Below, one piece after another: positions 53,551-62,842 of a stretch of 64,000 bases of DNA. A program made the position numbers and the translations under genes. Source of the DNA: Croceitalea sp947503285 (GTDB taxonomy: Bacteria; Bacteroidota; Bacteroidia; Flavobacteriales; Flavobacteriaceae); the NCBI RefSeq assembly GCF_036985505.1, contig NZ_BTGQ01000002.1, positions 434,001 through 498,000 of the forward strand. The letters are read 5' to 3'. A model generated the notes under the pieces. It had not been told where the DNA came from, did no database searches, and saw nothing but the letters and a program-made list of their open reading frames with translations. The stretch's first letter is position 1, and every line of letters starts with the position of its first letter.

Positions 53551-54771
53551 TTAAAGTTCAAGGGCTTTCTTAGCATCCCCTTCCATTAATAGTTCTACTG
53601 GATCTTCTAAAGCATCTTTTATCGCGACCAAAAAACCAACCGATTCTTTGCCATCGATGATTCTATGATCGTAAGATAACGCTACATACATGATTGGGGC
53701 TATGGCTATTAAGCTATCTTTTACGATTGGGCGCTCAACGATATTATGCATTCCCAATATGGCACTCTGCGGTGGATTTATAATCGGAGTAGAAAGCATG
53801 GATCCAAAGACCCCGCCATTTGAAATAGTAAAGGTACCCCCAGTCATTTCGTCCACGGTAATTTCCCCATCCCTGGCGCGCAATGCCAAACGTTTCACCT
53901 CAGATTCGACACCCCTGAATGATAAATTCTCAGCGTTTCTGATAACAGGCACCATCAAACCTTTCGGGCCTGAAACCGCTATACTGATATCACAGAAATC
54001 ATAAGAAATCATTTCTTTGCCATCAATCATGGAGTTTACCGCAGGAAACATTTCCAATGCCCGTACAACGGCTTTCGTGAAAAAGGACATGAACCCTAGA
54101 CTCACCCCATGTTTTTCTTTGAAAGCTTCTTTATATTCTTTTCTGAGCTCAAAAATGGGCGACATATCGACTTCATTGAAGGTAGTCAACATAGCGGTCT
54201 CGTTTTTAGCGGAAACCAAACGTTCTGCAACCTTTCTGCGAAGCATGGATAGTTTCGAACGTGACTCACCCCTATTTCCACCGGCAGGTGTACCCATTGA
54301 AGGTACGGCTGCAACAGCATCCCCTTTGGTTATACGGCCGTCACGGCCCGTACCCGATACTGAAGAAGCTGCTATGCCTTTTTCATTAAGTATTTTTTTT
54401 GCAGCAGGTGATGGGGAACCAGTAGCATAGGATTCCTTTTTATTTTCAACAGGCGCTGCCGCCGCAGCCTCTTTTTTGGGTGCTTCCTTTACTTCCCCTT
54501 TGGTTTCCGGTTCTTCTTTACCAGCTGGTTTTTCTGCACTGGTATCAATCAAACAAACTACCTCACCAACGGCAACCGCATCCCCTTCTTCTGCCTTTAA
54601 CGTTATGATACCACTTTCTTCAGCAGGCAATTCCAAGGTGGCTTTATCGGAGTCTACCTCGGCAATTGCTTGGTCTTTTTCTACATAATCCCCATCTTGT
54701 ACCAACCATTCCGCAATCTCCACTTCCGTTATTGACTCTCCCGGTGAGGGGACCTTCATTTCTAGAATCAT
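53551..54771 (-). CDS. sucB: 2-oxoglutarate dehydrogenase E2 component (dihydrolipoyl succinyltransferase)
   Basis: The 406-residue E2 carries the succinyl group in the TCA cycle. Its lipoyl domain (1-75) has the modified lysine in EVDSDKATLELPA. An Ala/Pro/Lys-rich linker, the E3-binding domain (ASPAAKKILNEKGI to GRDGRITKGDA) and the acyltransferase domain follow, with the catalytic His in SYDHRIIDGKESVGF. The E1 gene is 25 bases upstream on the same strand. The E3 (lipoamide dehydrogenase) gene is not in the window. Confidence 0.97.
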   Translation of the reverse strand: MILEMKVPSPGESITEVEIAEWLVQDGDYVEKDQAIAEVDSDKATLELPAEESGIITLKAEEGDAVAVGEVVCLIDTSAEKPAGKEEPETKGEVKEAPKKEAAAAAPVENKKESYATGSPSPAAKKILNEKGIAASSVSGTGRDGRITKGDAVAAVPSMGTPAGGNRGESRSKLSMLRRKVAERLVSAKNETAMLTTFNEVDMSPIFELRKEYKEAFKEKHGVSLGFMSFFTKAVVRALEMFPAVNSMIDGKEMISYDFCDISIAVSGPKGLMVPVIRNAENLSFRGVESEVKRLALRARDGEITVDEMTGGTFTISNGGVFGSMLSTPIINPPQSAILGMHNIVERPIVKDSLIAIAPIMYVALSYDHRIIDGKESVGFLVAIKDALEDPVELLMEGDAKKALEL

Positions 54772-54796
54772 CTTTTGTTACTTTATTTCGAGTTCG

Positions 54797-57598
54797 TTAT
54801 TTTCTTGTTTCAAAATTATCTTTCTTCTTGTCAAAGACATATTCAATTACTTCAGAATGCCTACGTTGCGACCTCACGGCACTACCGGCAGCAGGGGCCC
54901 CATAAAATCTTCTTGAAGCGACCCTGAAGGTTTTGGCTTCTTCGAAATGCATCAATAAATGCCCCCAAGCCCCCATGTTTCTAGGTTCTTCTTGAGCCCA
55001 TACCACATCTTTGGCATTTTTGTACTTTGAGATGGTTTCGCGCATCTGCGACACTGGCAAGGGAAACAATTGTTCTAAACGCACCAAGGCCACATCGTCA
55101 CGACCTAGCTCCTCTTGTTTGCCCAAAAGATCATAATAGAACTTTCCGGTACAAAAAACCAAGGTTTTTATCTTTTCCGCCTTCGCATTTTTATCATCTA
55201 TCAGCTCTTGAAAACCACCCTCGGCCATTTCTTCTTTCGTAGAGACTACTTTAGGGTGACGCAATAAACTCTTAGGCGTAAATACCACTAAAGGCTTTCT
55301 AAACTCAGCCTTCATTTGTCTTCGTAATAAGTGAAACATGTTCGCTGGTGTCGTTACATCGGCCATGTACATATTATCTTTGGCACATAGTTGTAAGTAT
55401 CTTTCCATTCGAGCAGAAGAGTGTTCTGCACCTTGGCCTTCATAACCGTGGGGTAACAACAATACCAGACCGTTCTGCAGTTTCCATTTGTCTTCGGCCG
55501 AAGACAGGTATTGGTCGATAACAATTTGGGCACCGTTACTGAAATCACCGAATTGTGCTTCCCAAATCGTCAGTGTATTGGGGCTTGCCATCGCATAACC
55601 ATAATCAAAGGCCATCACCGCATACTCTGAAAGCAATGAATTGTAAATATGGAATTTGCCATTCTGATTCTTTCCCAGCTCGTTCAACAGTATAAGCTCT
55701 TTCTCGTGCATTTCCGTCTTAATGACCGCATGCCGATGCGAAAAGGTACCCCTTTCGACATCTTGACCCGTCATTCTAACATCAAAACCCTCTTCAAGCA
55801 AAGAACCGTAGGCCAATAATTCACCCATGGCCCAATCCAACTTATTGTCTTCAAAATACATTTTATGGCGTCCTTGCACCAAGCGTTCCAGTTTACGCAA
55901 GAACTTAGTGTCTTCTGGCAATGTGGTAATACTTTTGGCTACCGCATCCAATTTCTTGATATCATAGGCTGTAGCAATTGGCTTCAGCATGGCATCTTCG
56001 GTCTTCTGTTGAAAACCTTCCCATTCATCGTTCATGAACGGTGTGATCCTGGTTTTTTCTATTTTGCGCGAATCCATAAGATCTTCTTCCAAGCTTTTCT
56101 TATAGTCCGCTTCCAATTTCTTTACATAGTCCCCATCGATGATGCCTTCGGAAATCAACTTTTCAGCATAAATATCCCGAGGGTTGGGATGTTTTGATAT
56201 GGCCTTGTATAGCAGGGGTTGTGTAAATTTAGGTTCATCGCCTTCATTATGCCCATACTTTCGATACCCCAATAGGTCTAAAAACACATCACGTTTAAAC
56301 CGCATGCGGTATTCCAGCGCAAAGGTGGCGGCGTGAACGACGGCCTCTGCGTCATCGGCATTCACATGAAGTACCGGTGATAAGGTGACCTTACCGACAT
56401 CGGTACAGTATGTAGATGACCTCGCATCAAGATAATTGGTGGTAAACCCGATTTGGTTGTTCACTACAATATGTATGGTACCTCCTGTTTGATACCCTTC
56501 CAATCGGGCCATTTGCACAATTTCATAAACTACCCCTTGACCGGCAAATGCCGCATCACCGTGCACTAGAATAGGTAGTACCTCTGAACTGTTATCGCTG
56601 TGGTCTTTATCTTGTTTGGCCCTGGCAATACCCTCAACAATGCCATTGACCGTTTCTAGATGCGAAGGATTGGGGGCGATGTTCATATTGACCATTTTAC
56701 CCGAATCTGTTTCACGCATCGAGGTCCATCCTAAATGATATTTGACATCTCCATCAAAAATTGCCTCTTCATAATCTTTACCGTCAAATTCACTGAAGAT
56801 ATCTTTTGGCGATTTTCCGAAAATATTGGTCAGTACGTTCAGCCTACCCCTATGGGCCATACCCATCACGAATTGTTTAACGCCATTATCGGCAGCTTTT
56901 TCTATGATAACATCCAAAGCAGGAATCAGTGACTCGCCCCCTTCGAGGGAAAAACGCTTCTGCCCTACATACTTTGTATGTAAAAAACCCTCAAAAGAAA
57001 CCGCTTCGTTGAGTTTTCGAAGTATATTCCTTTTTTCATCAGGGGAAAACTTTGGATGGTTATGGTTGACGTTCAACCAATCTTGTATCCATTGAATACG
57101 GTCAGGAGTACGAATGTACATATATTCGACGCCGATGGCATCACAGTAAATGCTCTCAAGATGTGCTATGATCTGGCTTAGGGAACTTGAACCGATACCG
57201 ATAATACTACCTGCATCAAAAACAGTATCTAAATCATTTGATGAAAGACCAAAATTTTCAAGGGCTAGTGTGGGTTCGTATTGCCTTCGTTCCCTTACCG
57301 GATTCGTCTGCGTAAACAAATGGCCGCGCGAACGGTAACCATCAATAAGCCGTATTACCTGAAACTCTTTTTGCAACGAGTCGGGTACTACGACTTGTTG
57401 CCCATTAACGAGCGTAGTCCCGCCATTGGAATCCATAGCGATATCAAGCCCATCAAGTGAACTTTCGATACCAAAATCAAAACCCTGAAAAAAAGCACGC
57501 CAACTTGGCTCAATACTATCGGGATTTTTAGTGTATTTATCGTATAATTCCGCAAAAAAAGCGGTGTGTGCGGCGTTTAAAAAGGAATATTTATCCAT
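54797..57598 (-). CDS. sucA: 2-oxoglutarate dehydrogenase E1 component
   Basis: The 933-residue thiamine-diphosphate-dependent decarboxylase starts the complex. Visible features are the N-terminal FLNAAHTAFFAELYDKYTKNP, GMAHRGRLNVLTNIFGKSP and the GDAAFAGQGVVYE cofactor-binding region. Further on are GYRKYGHNEGDEPKFTQP, the VERGTFSHRHAVI loop and the C-terminal WAQEEPRNMGAW. A -7 element (57636-57643) sits about 40 bases upstream. The sucA-sucB pair is co-transcribed. Confidence 0.98.
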   Translation of the reverse strand: MDKYSFLNAAHTAFFAELYDKYTKNPDSIEPSWRAFFQGFDFGIESSLDGLDIAMDSNGGTTLVNGQQVVVPDSLQKEFQVIRLIDGYRSRGHLFTQTNPVRERRQYEPTLALENFGLSSNDLDTVFDAGSIIGIGSSSLSQIIAHLESIYCDAIGVEYMYIRTPDRIQWIQDWLNVNHNHPKFSPDEKRNILRKLNEAVSFEGFLHTKYVGQKRFSLEGGESLIPALDVIIEKAADNGVKQFVMGMAHRGRLNVLTNIFGKSPKDIFSEFDGKDYEEAIFDGDVKYHLGWTSMRETDSGKMVNMNIAPNPSHLETVNGIVEGIARAKQDKDHSDNSSEVLPILVHGDAAFAGQGVVYEIVQMARLEGYQTGGTIHIVVNNQIGFTTNYLDARSSTYCTDVGKVTLSPVLHVNADDAEAVVHAATFALEYRMRFKRDVFLDLLGYRKYGHNEGDEPKFTQPLLYKAISKHPNPRDIYAEKLISEGIIDGDYVKKLEADYKKSLEEDLMDSRKIEKTRITPFMNDEWEGFQQKTEDAMLKPIATAYDIKKLDAVAKSITTLPEDTKFLRKLERLVQGRHKMYFEDNKLDWAMGELLAYGSLLEEGFDVRMTGQDVERGTFSHRHAVIKTEMHEKELILLNELGKNQNGKFHIYNSLLSEYAVMAFDYGYAMASPNTLTIWEAQFGDFSNGAQIVIDQYLSSAEDKWKLQNGLVLLLPHGYEGQGAEHSSARMERYLQLCAKDNMYMADVTTPANMFHLLRRQMKAEFRKPLVVFTPKSLLRHPKVVSTKEEMAEGGFQELIDDKNAKAEKIKTLVFCTGKFYYDLLGKQEELGRDDVALVRLEQLFPLPVSQMRETISKYKNAKDVVWAQEEPRNMGAWGHLLMHFEEAKTFRVASRRFYGAPAAGSAVRSQRRHSEVIEYVFDKKKDNFETRK

Positions 57599-57635
57599 TG
57601 TTTTACTTTACCAAAAAGTGCCATCGAATTTATAC

Positions 57636-57643
57636 CAAAAATA
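57636..57643 (-). promoter_or_regulatory. Probable -7 element of sucA-sucB
   Basis: Read on the minus strand, TATTTTTG matches TAnnTTTG and lies 37 bases from the sucA start codon. The expected TTTG further upstream is not clear, so confidence is limited. Confidence 0.4.
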
Positions 57644-57700
57644 CAACAAATCGCCTATATCACCTTATCTTGTGGAATACAAACCGAAAAACTTTTGGCT

Positions 57701-58231
57701 ATGACCCCAAAACAATTTCTTTTAGGCATAAAAATTATGTTTTGCATACTACTCTTCAACGACACTCGTGCTTATTCACAACAAACGGGGACCAGTGATT
57801 TTTGGCAAAATGTGAGGTACGGAGGGGGACTTGGTTTGGGGGTTTCAAATAACGCCTTTAACATTTCACTAGCACCCAGTGCACTTTATCAGGTCAACAC
57901 TGACTTTGCCACGGGAATAGGATTGAACTTTAATTATTCTAAATTCGATGACGACAGGCTGATTGCGTACGGAGGGAGCCTATTGAATTTTTTCAATCCT
58001 ATCCCTCAAATACAACTTTCAGCGGAATTGGAACAGTGGCGTGTAAACCAACGAATCGAAACGCTTGTTGCCGGAAGTTTTGAAGAAAATTACTGGTTTA
58101 CGGCCTTGTTCTTAGGTATTGGTTATTCTTCTCGAAATGTTACCGTCGGGCTTCGTTATGATGTGCTGTATGATACTGAAAACAGCATTTACATTGACCC
58201 ATTGATTCCCTTTATTCGAGTTTATTTTTAG
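57701..58231 (+). CDS. Small outer-membrane beta-barrel protein
   Basis: A 176-residue exported protein with a signal peptide (IKIMFCILLFNDTRAYSQ) and several amphipathic strands: YGGGLGLGVSNNAFNISLAP, FATGIGLNFNYSKF, FTALFLGIGYSSRNVTVGL. It ends in YIDPLIPFIRVYF, typical of a barrel C-terminus. The function is unknown to me. An in-frame TTG at 57695 gives two more residues, but the ATG at 57701 is the better start. It is convergent to the carboxypeptidase-regulatory-like gene. Confidence 0.78.
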   Translation: MTPKQFLLGIKIMFCILLFNDTRAYSQQTGTSDFWQNVRYGGGLGLGVSNNAFNISLAPSALYQVNTDFATGIGLNFNYSKFDDDRLIAYGGSLLNFFNPIPQIQLSAELEQWRVNQRIETLVAGSFEENYWFTALFLGIGYSSRNVTVGLRYDVLYDTENSIYIDPLIPFIRVYF

Positions 58232-58238
58232 ATTTATT

Positions 58239-59117
58239 TCAATTAGAAAGGACAACCTCAACAGCTAAAAGCTTAAATTTATCTTTGAAGGATTTCACCT
58301 CTCCTATATATGGTGAAGTTTTTGACCATGAACCGTTTTTATACTCCCAACCATTCAAATCGGTTGACTCTTGGGTAAAACCTATCTCTGGATGAAACGA
58401 ATTATAATAGGATTGATTACCTCTCACTAAGAGCCATTCTACAGCAATAAAAAAACCTTTTTCAGGAAATGGTATTTGAAGGTTCGATATATCAATCTTA
58501 GTTAACTTTTTACCCGATTCAGCCACTCCGATAATATTCTCTTCATAAATATACGTTGATGGCTTTCCATCTCTTCCGACAGCTAACAATTTTATGTTGA
58601 AAGGCGCATGTTGCAAATCTGTTCGACTTACAACCCTAATTTTATTTAAAAAAGGTGTCTTATTATACCCCTCTTTATATTCAAAGTATTTGGCATACAT
58701 TCTGGTATATGGCGAGGAAAATCCAGGTAAATAATGACCTACCTTAGAACGTTTTATCTTTTCGACAACCTTTCTCTTACGCCTCTCAATATTCAATTTG
58801 ACCACAACTTCGTTGAGTTCAATGATCTTTGGGTTTAGCCAAACGGTATCATTTACTAATCCATATTGGATTTCTTTCGACACGTAACCCAAAGCCGAAA
58901 AAAGCACTGAACTGCCCGATGGTCTTTGTGGCAGGATAAACCTTCCATTTTTATCTGAGTTAACACCGAAATCACTTTTTTGAATCCAAATATTAGCATA
59001 AGGAACTATTTCAAGCGAAGAAGAATCCAATATAACACCTTTAATTTGACCGGAAATAGACTCTAAGTATCCAATAAAAAAAATAAAAGACAATTGAAGT
59101 ATGCTGCTGTATTTCAA
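58239..59117 (-). CDS. Carboxypeptidase-regulatory-like domain protein
   Basis: A 292-residue exported protein with a signal peptide (LQLSFIFFIGYLESISGQ). The family's Ig-like domain follows, with the start IKGVILDSSSLEIVPYANIWI and the stretch GRFILPQ to LFSALGYVSKEI. This domain is common at the N-terminus of TonB-dependent transporters in Bacteroidota. Here no plug or barrel follows, only about 200 further residues with basic stretches such as NIERRKRKVVEKIKRSK. Function not recognised. It follows the amidohydrolase gene on the same strand after 27 bases. Confidence 0.78.
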   Translation of the reverse strand: MKYSSILQLSFIFFIGYLESISGQIKGVILDSSSLEIVPYANIWIQKSDFGVNSDKNGRFILPQRPSGSSVLFSALGYVSKEIQYGLVNDTVWLNPKIIELNEVVVKLNIERRKRKVVEKIKRSKVGHYLPGFSSPYTRMYAKYFEYKEGYNKTPFLNKIRVVSRTDLQHAPFNIKLLAVGRDGKPSTYIYEENIIGVAESGKKLTKIDISNLQIPFPEKGFFIAVEWLLVRGNQSYYNSFHPEIGFTQESTDLNGWEYKNGSWSKTSPYIGEVKSFKDKFKLLAVEVVLSN

Positions 59118-59144
59118 TCCTTAATTTTAAAATGAAGAATTTAT

Positions 59145-60419
59145 CTATTGCTTATACACCTTTCCCCCTTTCATTACAAAACGCACACTCTCCAAGGTTT
59201 TTACGTTGTCCCCTGGGTTTTCAGCTACAGCGATAATATCAGCAAGAAAGCCTTCTTTTAATTGTCCCAGTTGATTTTCCATACCCAACAACCGTGCATT
59301 GACAAGTGTTGCGGCTTTTAACGATTCCATGACCGGAATACCAGCTTCCAGCAAATACCCAAATTCTATGGCGTTCATACCATGGGGGAAAACACCGGCA
59401 TCCGTCCCGAATCCCATAGGGACCCCTTTTTTATAGGCCCTATTGATCGCGGCCTGATGCAATGGGCCAATCTCCAATGCTTTTTTAGCCACAACCTCAG
59501 GAAAAAAACCTGGAACCTTGGCTTTTTCGGCGACCTGCTTACCCGCACTTATCGTCGGAATCAAATAGCATTCCTTTTCGATCATTGATTTCATGGTCTC
59601 CTCACCCATCAAGGTACCATGCTCAATAGTAGTCACGCCGCCCAAAACCGCCCTTCGCATACCCTCATCACCATGTGCGTGGGCCGCAACGGAAAATCCG
59701 TAATCTTTCGCAGTTGAGACGATGGCCTTTATTTCTTCGATGGTGAATTGTGGATTTTGACCGCTTTTAGCAACGCTTAGCACGCCCCCTGTTGCGGTTA
59801 TCTTGATAACATCGGCACCATTCTTATAACGCTGTCTAACCGCTTTTTTGGCATCCTCAACAGAGTTGACCACCCCTTCTTTAGGGCCGGGGTCGCCAAG
59901 AAGTTTTTTATTGACCCCATTGGTAGGGTCGGCATGCCCTCCCGTCGTTGCCAACGCCTTACCTGCGGTGAAAATTCGCGGACCATCGACAATCCCTTTA
60001 TTTATTGCTTTCCTCAAAGAAATGTTCACTCCGCTACCACCCAAATCACGGATTGTGGTAAAACCAGCCATTAAGGTTTTTTTGGCATATACGGTAGATT
60101 CAAAAGCCGTATCGGCCTCGTTATCTGAAAATCGTTTCATATAAACTTTAGGGCCAAACTCACTTTCAATATGTACATGCATATCGATGAGACCTGGCAT
60201 CACCACACTATTTTTCAAATCAATGTTGATATCATTTGCGGTTCCGGTCAGGTATCCAGATTCAATCGCTTTGATTTTATCCCCCGAAACTATAATCGTT
60301 TTTTCAGTGATAAGTTTACCTGTAGCAACGTCAACGATAGTTCCGCAGTGCAAATAATGGTCTTGTGCAAATACCATTAAAGAAATAAGGAATAAGGGTA
60401 AAAAAAGCTGTTTTTTCAT
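59145..60419 (-). CDS. Exported amidohydrolase (imidazolonepropionase/prolidase-like)
   Basis: A 424-residue metal-dependent hydrolase of the amidohydrolase superfamily, with a signal peptide (MKKQLFLPLFLISLMVFA). The metal-binding DMHVHIE, the AAHAHGDEGM and TIEHGTLM histidines and the FGTDAGVFPHG aspartate are in order. Such exported proteins in Bacteroidota are often annotated as Xaa-Pro dipeptidase-like, but the substrate cannot be read from sequence. galE lies upstream, separated by a terminator at 60470. Confidence 0.9.
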   Translation of the reverse strand: MKKQLFLPLFLISLMVFAQDHYLHCGTIVDVATGKLITEKTIIVSGDKIKAIESGYLTGTANDINIDLKNSVVMPGLIDMHVHIESEFGPKVYMKRFSDNEADTAFESTVYAKKTLMAGFTTIRDLGGSGVNISLRKAINKGIVDGPRIFTAGKALATTGGHADPTNGVNKKLLGDPGPKEGVVNSVEDAKKAVRQRYKNGADVIKITATGGVLSVAKSGQNPQFTIEEIKAIVSTAKDYGFSVAAHAHGDEGMRRAVLGGVTTIEHGTLMGEETMKSMIEKECYLIPTISAGKQVAEKAKVPGFFPEVVAKKALEIGPLHQAAINRAYKKGVPMGFGTDAGVFPHGMNAIEFGYLLEAGIPVMESLKAATLVNARLLGMENQLGQLKEGFLADIIAVAENPGDNVKTLESVRFVMKGGKVYKQ

Positions 60420-60469
60420 GGTCTTATTTTATTCGGCTGATACATAAATAAGACCAAAAGGTACATAAA

Positions 60470-60498
60470 AAAAGGAGGACGGAAATCGTCCTCCTTTT
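60470..60498 (-). terminator. Rho-independent terminator after galE
   Basis: AAAAGGAGGACG and CGTCCTCCTTTT pair perfectly over 12 bp around a 5-nt loop, with a further A/T-rich tail. It lies 26 bases after the galE stop codon. Confidence 0.88.
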
Positions 60499-60523
60499 AA
60501 AAAGTAATATTGCTAAGGTTTTA

Positions 60524-61564
60524 TTACACTGAAGCCTTTTCAGTACCCTTTCGTATTTTCTTTTCCCAATCCCATGCTGATTTCATAGCATCATCAAGTG
60601 TGGATTTTGCTTTCCATCCTAAGACATCATTGGCTTTTTTGGTATCGGCATAAGCTTGTATAACATCACCTTCCCTTCTCGGTGCAATCCTGTAATTCAA
60701 TTTCTCGCCAGTAACCCGTTCAAAACTCCCAATCACTTCAAGAACCGAACTTCCTTTTCCCGTGCCAAGGTTAAAAACCTCGAAATTTTCAGTGTTTTCC
60801 GTATTCAAAAGTCGTTTCAATGCTGCTACATGCGCTTTTGCGACATCAACAACATGTATGTAATCACGAATACAGGTACCGTCTTCAGTTGGATAGTCAT
60901 CCCCAAAAACCGAAAGCTGTTCACGAAAGCCAATGCCCGTTTGTGTGATAAAGGGCAATAAATTTTGTGGAACACCAAGCGGTAGCTCCCCTATTTCTAC
61001 CGAAGGATGTGCCCCAATAGGGTTAAAATAACGCAATGCGATGGCCGCCAATTGTGGATTCACCTTACAAGTATCCTTAATGATTTCTTCGCCTACCTGT
61101 TTCGTATTCCCATATGGGGATTCAGCGGGTTTTACCGGAGCATCTTCGGTAATGGGCATTTGATCTGCCTGACCGTAGACCGTACAAGAAGAACTGAAGA
61201 TAAAATTGGAGTCGCCTTTCTTCAAGAGTTCTTGTAAGATATATACCAAAACCCCTAGATTATTCTCATAGTACAACAGTGGATTCTCAACACTCTCGCC
61301 CACAGCTTTCGAAGCAGCAAAATGGATTACCCCCCCAATATTGGAATGTTCGGCGAAAAAGGCTTGTACTTTTTGCTTCTCACGAAGGTCTAGCTTTTCA
61401 AAAACCGGCCTCTTTCCACTTATTGCCTCAATACCATCCAATACATTTTCAGAGGAATTGGATAAATTATCTATAATGATGACCTCAAAGCCTTCATTCT
61501 GCAGTTCTACCACCGTGTGGGAGCCTATGAACCCCAATCCACCGGTAACTAGTATTTTTTTCAT
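60524..61564 (-). CDS. galE: UDP-glucose 4-epimerase
   Basis: A 346-residue extended short-chain dehydrogenase. The NAD-binding VTGGLGFIGSHTVVELQ is at the N-terminus, the catalytic Tyr and Lys are in YGNTKQVGEE, and the sugar-binding FNPIGAHPSVEIGE follows. It converts UDP-glucose and UDP-galactose for surface polysaccharides. The DegT-type aminotransferase gene is 34 bases upstream, suggesting joint roles in surface-sugar synthesis. Confidence 0.95.
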   Translation of the reverse strand: MKKILVTGGLGFIGSHTVVELQNEGFEVIIIDNLSNSSENVLDGIEAISGKRPVFEKLDLREKQKVQAFFAEHSNIGGVIHFAASKAVGESVENPLLYYENNLGVLVYILQELLKKGDSNFIFSSSCTVYGQADQMPITEDAPVKPAESPYGNTKQVGEEIIKDTCKVNPQLAAIALRYFNPIGAHPSVEIGELPLGVPQNLLPFITQTGIGFREQLSVFGDDYPTEDGTCIRDYIHVVDVAKAHVAALKRLLNTENTENFEVFNLGTGKGSSVLEVIGSFERVTGEKLNYRIAPRREGDVIQAYADTKKANDVLGWKAKSTLDDAMKSAWDWEKKIRKGTEKASV

Positions 61565-61598
61565 CCGTCGTTATTTATTTATTCAAGTCAATGATCAT

Positions 61599-62753
61599 TT
61601 ATCTGTTTAAGAACTCAATGACCAATTTGGTGATATAAGCTATCTGTTCATCATCTAACTCCGTATGCATTGGAAGCGATATCACTTCTTTGACCAATTG
61701 GTTGGTCACTGGAAAATCCGCTTCGTCATACCGATCATCAACATAGGCCTTTTGCCTGTGTAGCGGAATCGGATAATAGACACCACAGGGAACGTTGTTT
61801 TCATTCAAATGTTGCACCAAACTGTCTCTTTTTTCTTTCAAAATTCGCAAGGTGTACTGATGGAACACGTGACAATCGCATGTTTCGCAGATACCTTCGC
61901 AACCATTCACGGTTTTGGGCAAGACGATATCCGGGTGGCCCTGAAAGGCATGGGAATATTTTCTAGCCGCTGCCCTACGCTTATTGTTATAAGCATCCAG
62001 TCTTGGCAGTTTGGCCCGTAATACAACGGCCTGTAACGAATCCAATCTTGAATTCACCCCTACTACATCGTGATGGTAACGCTTGTACATACCATGGTTG
62101 ACCATACCTCGAATGGTATGCGCCAGGTCATCATCATTGGTGAATATTGCCCCTCCATCACCATAACAACCCAAATTTTTTGATGGGAAGAAAGAAGTTG
62201 ATGCCACATGGCCGATGGTTCCTGACTTTGCCTTACTCCCATTTTTAAAAGTGTGATTGGCACCAATACCTTGGGCGTTATCCTCGATCACAAAAAGATC
62301 GTGTTTTTCGGCCAACTGCATAATAGCATCCATATTGGCGCATTGGCCAAATAAATGTACTGGTACGATAGCTTTGGTCTTGGGTGTAATGGCCTTCTCG
62401 ATGGCTTTGGGGTCGATATTGAACGTATCGGGCTCCACATCAACTAAAACTGGTGTCAATTGCAATAAGGCAATCACTTCAACTGTTGCCGCAAAAGTAA
62501 AATCAGCTGTAATTACCTCGTCACCGGGTTTCAAACCCAAACCCATCATGCAAATTTGAAGGGCGTCGGTGCCATTCGCACATGGAATGACGTGTTTTAC
62601 CCCAAGATATGCTTCCAATTCTTTCTGAAAAGCATGAACCTCTGGTCCGTTGATGAATGCAGCTGTCTCTAAAACATGTTGCATTGCTTCGCCCACTTGT
62701 CCTTTAATTTCTTCATATTGACCAACGAGGTCAACCATTTGAATCTTTTTCAT
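61599..62753 (-). CDS. DegT/DnrJ/EryC1/StrS-family sugar aminotransferase
   Basis: A 384-residue PLP enzyme of the nucleotide-sugar aminotransferase family. It shows EVITADFTFAATVEVI, the cofactor-facing VIEDNAQGIGA and the Schiff-base lysine in FFPSKNLGCYGDGGAI. A cysteine-rich NGCEGICETCDCHVFHQ lies near residue 285. It probably makes an amino sugar for lipopolysaccharide or capsule together with galE and waaA nearby (inference). I start it at the ATG encoding MKKIQMVDL; 62759 and 62783 are alternative ATGs. Confidence 0.92.
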   Translation of the reverse strand: MKKIQMVDLVGQYEEIKGQVGEAMQHVLETAAFINGPEVHAFQKELEAYLGVKHVIPCANGTDALQICMMGLGLKPGDEVITADFTFAATVEVIALLQLTPVLVDVEPDTFNIDPKAIEKAITPKTKAIVPVHLFGQCANMDAIMQLAEKHDLFVIEDNAQGIGANHTFKNGSKAKSGTIGHVASTSFFPSKNLGCYGDGGAIFTNDDDLAHTIRGMVNHGMYKRYHHDVVGVNSRLDSLQAVVLRAKLPRLDAYNNKRRAAARKYSHAFQGHPDIVLPKTVNGCEGICETCDCHVFHQYTLRILKEKRDSLVQHLNENNVPCGVYYPIPLHRQKAYVDDRYDEADFPVTNQLVKEVISLPMHTELDDEQIAYITKLVIEFLNR

Positions 62754-62842
62754 CTGCATGATTTTGAGTTGCAAAACTAACAAAATAAGCAGCCTTGATT
62801 CAGGTTTCAGTTAAGAAATGTATTTTAGCGCAAAGACTTTTT

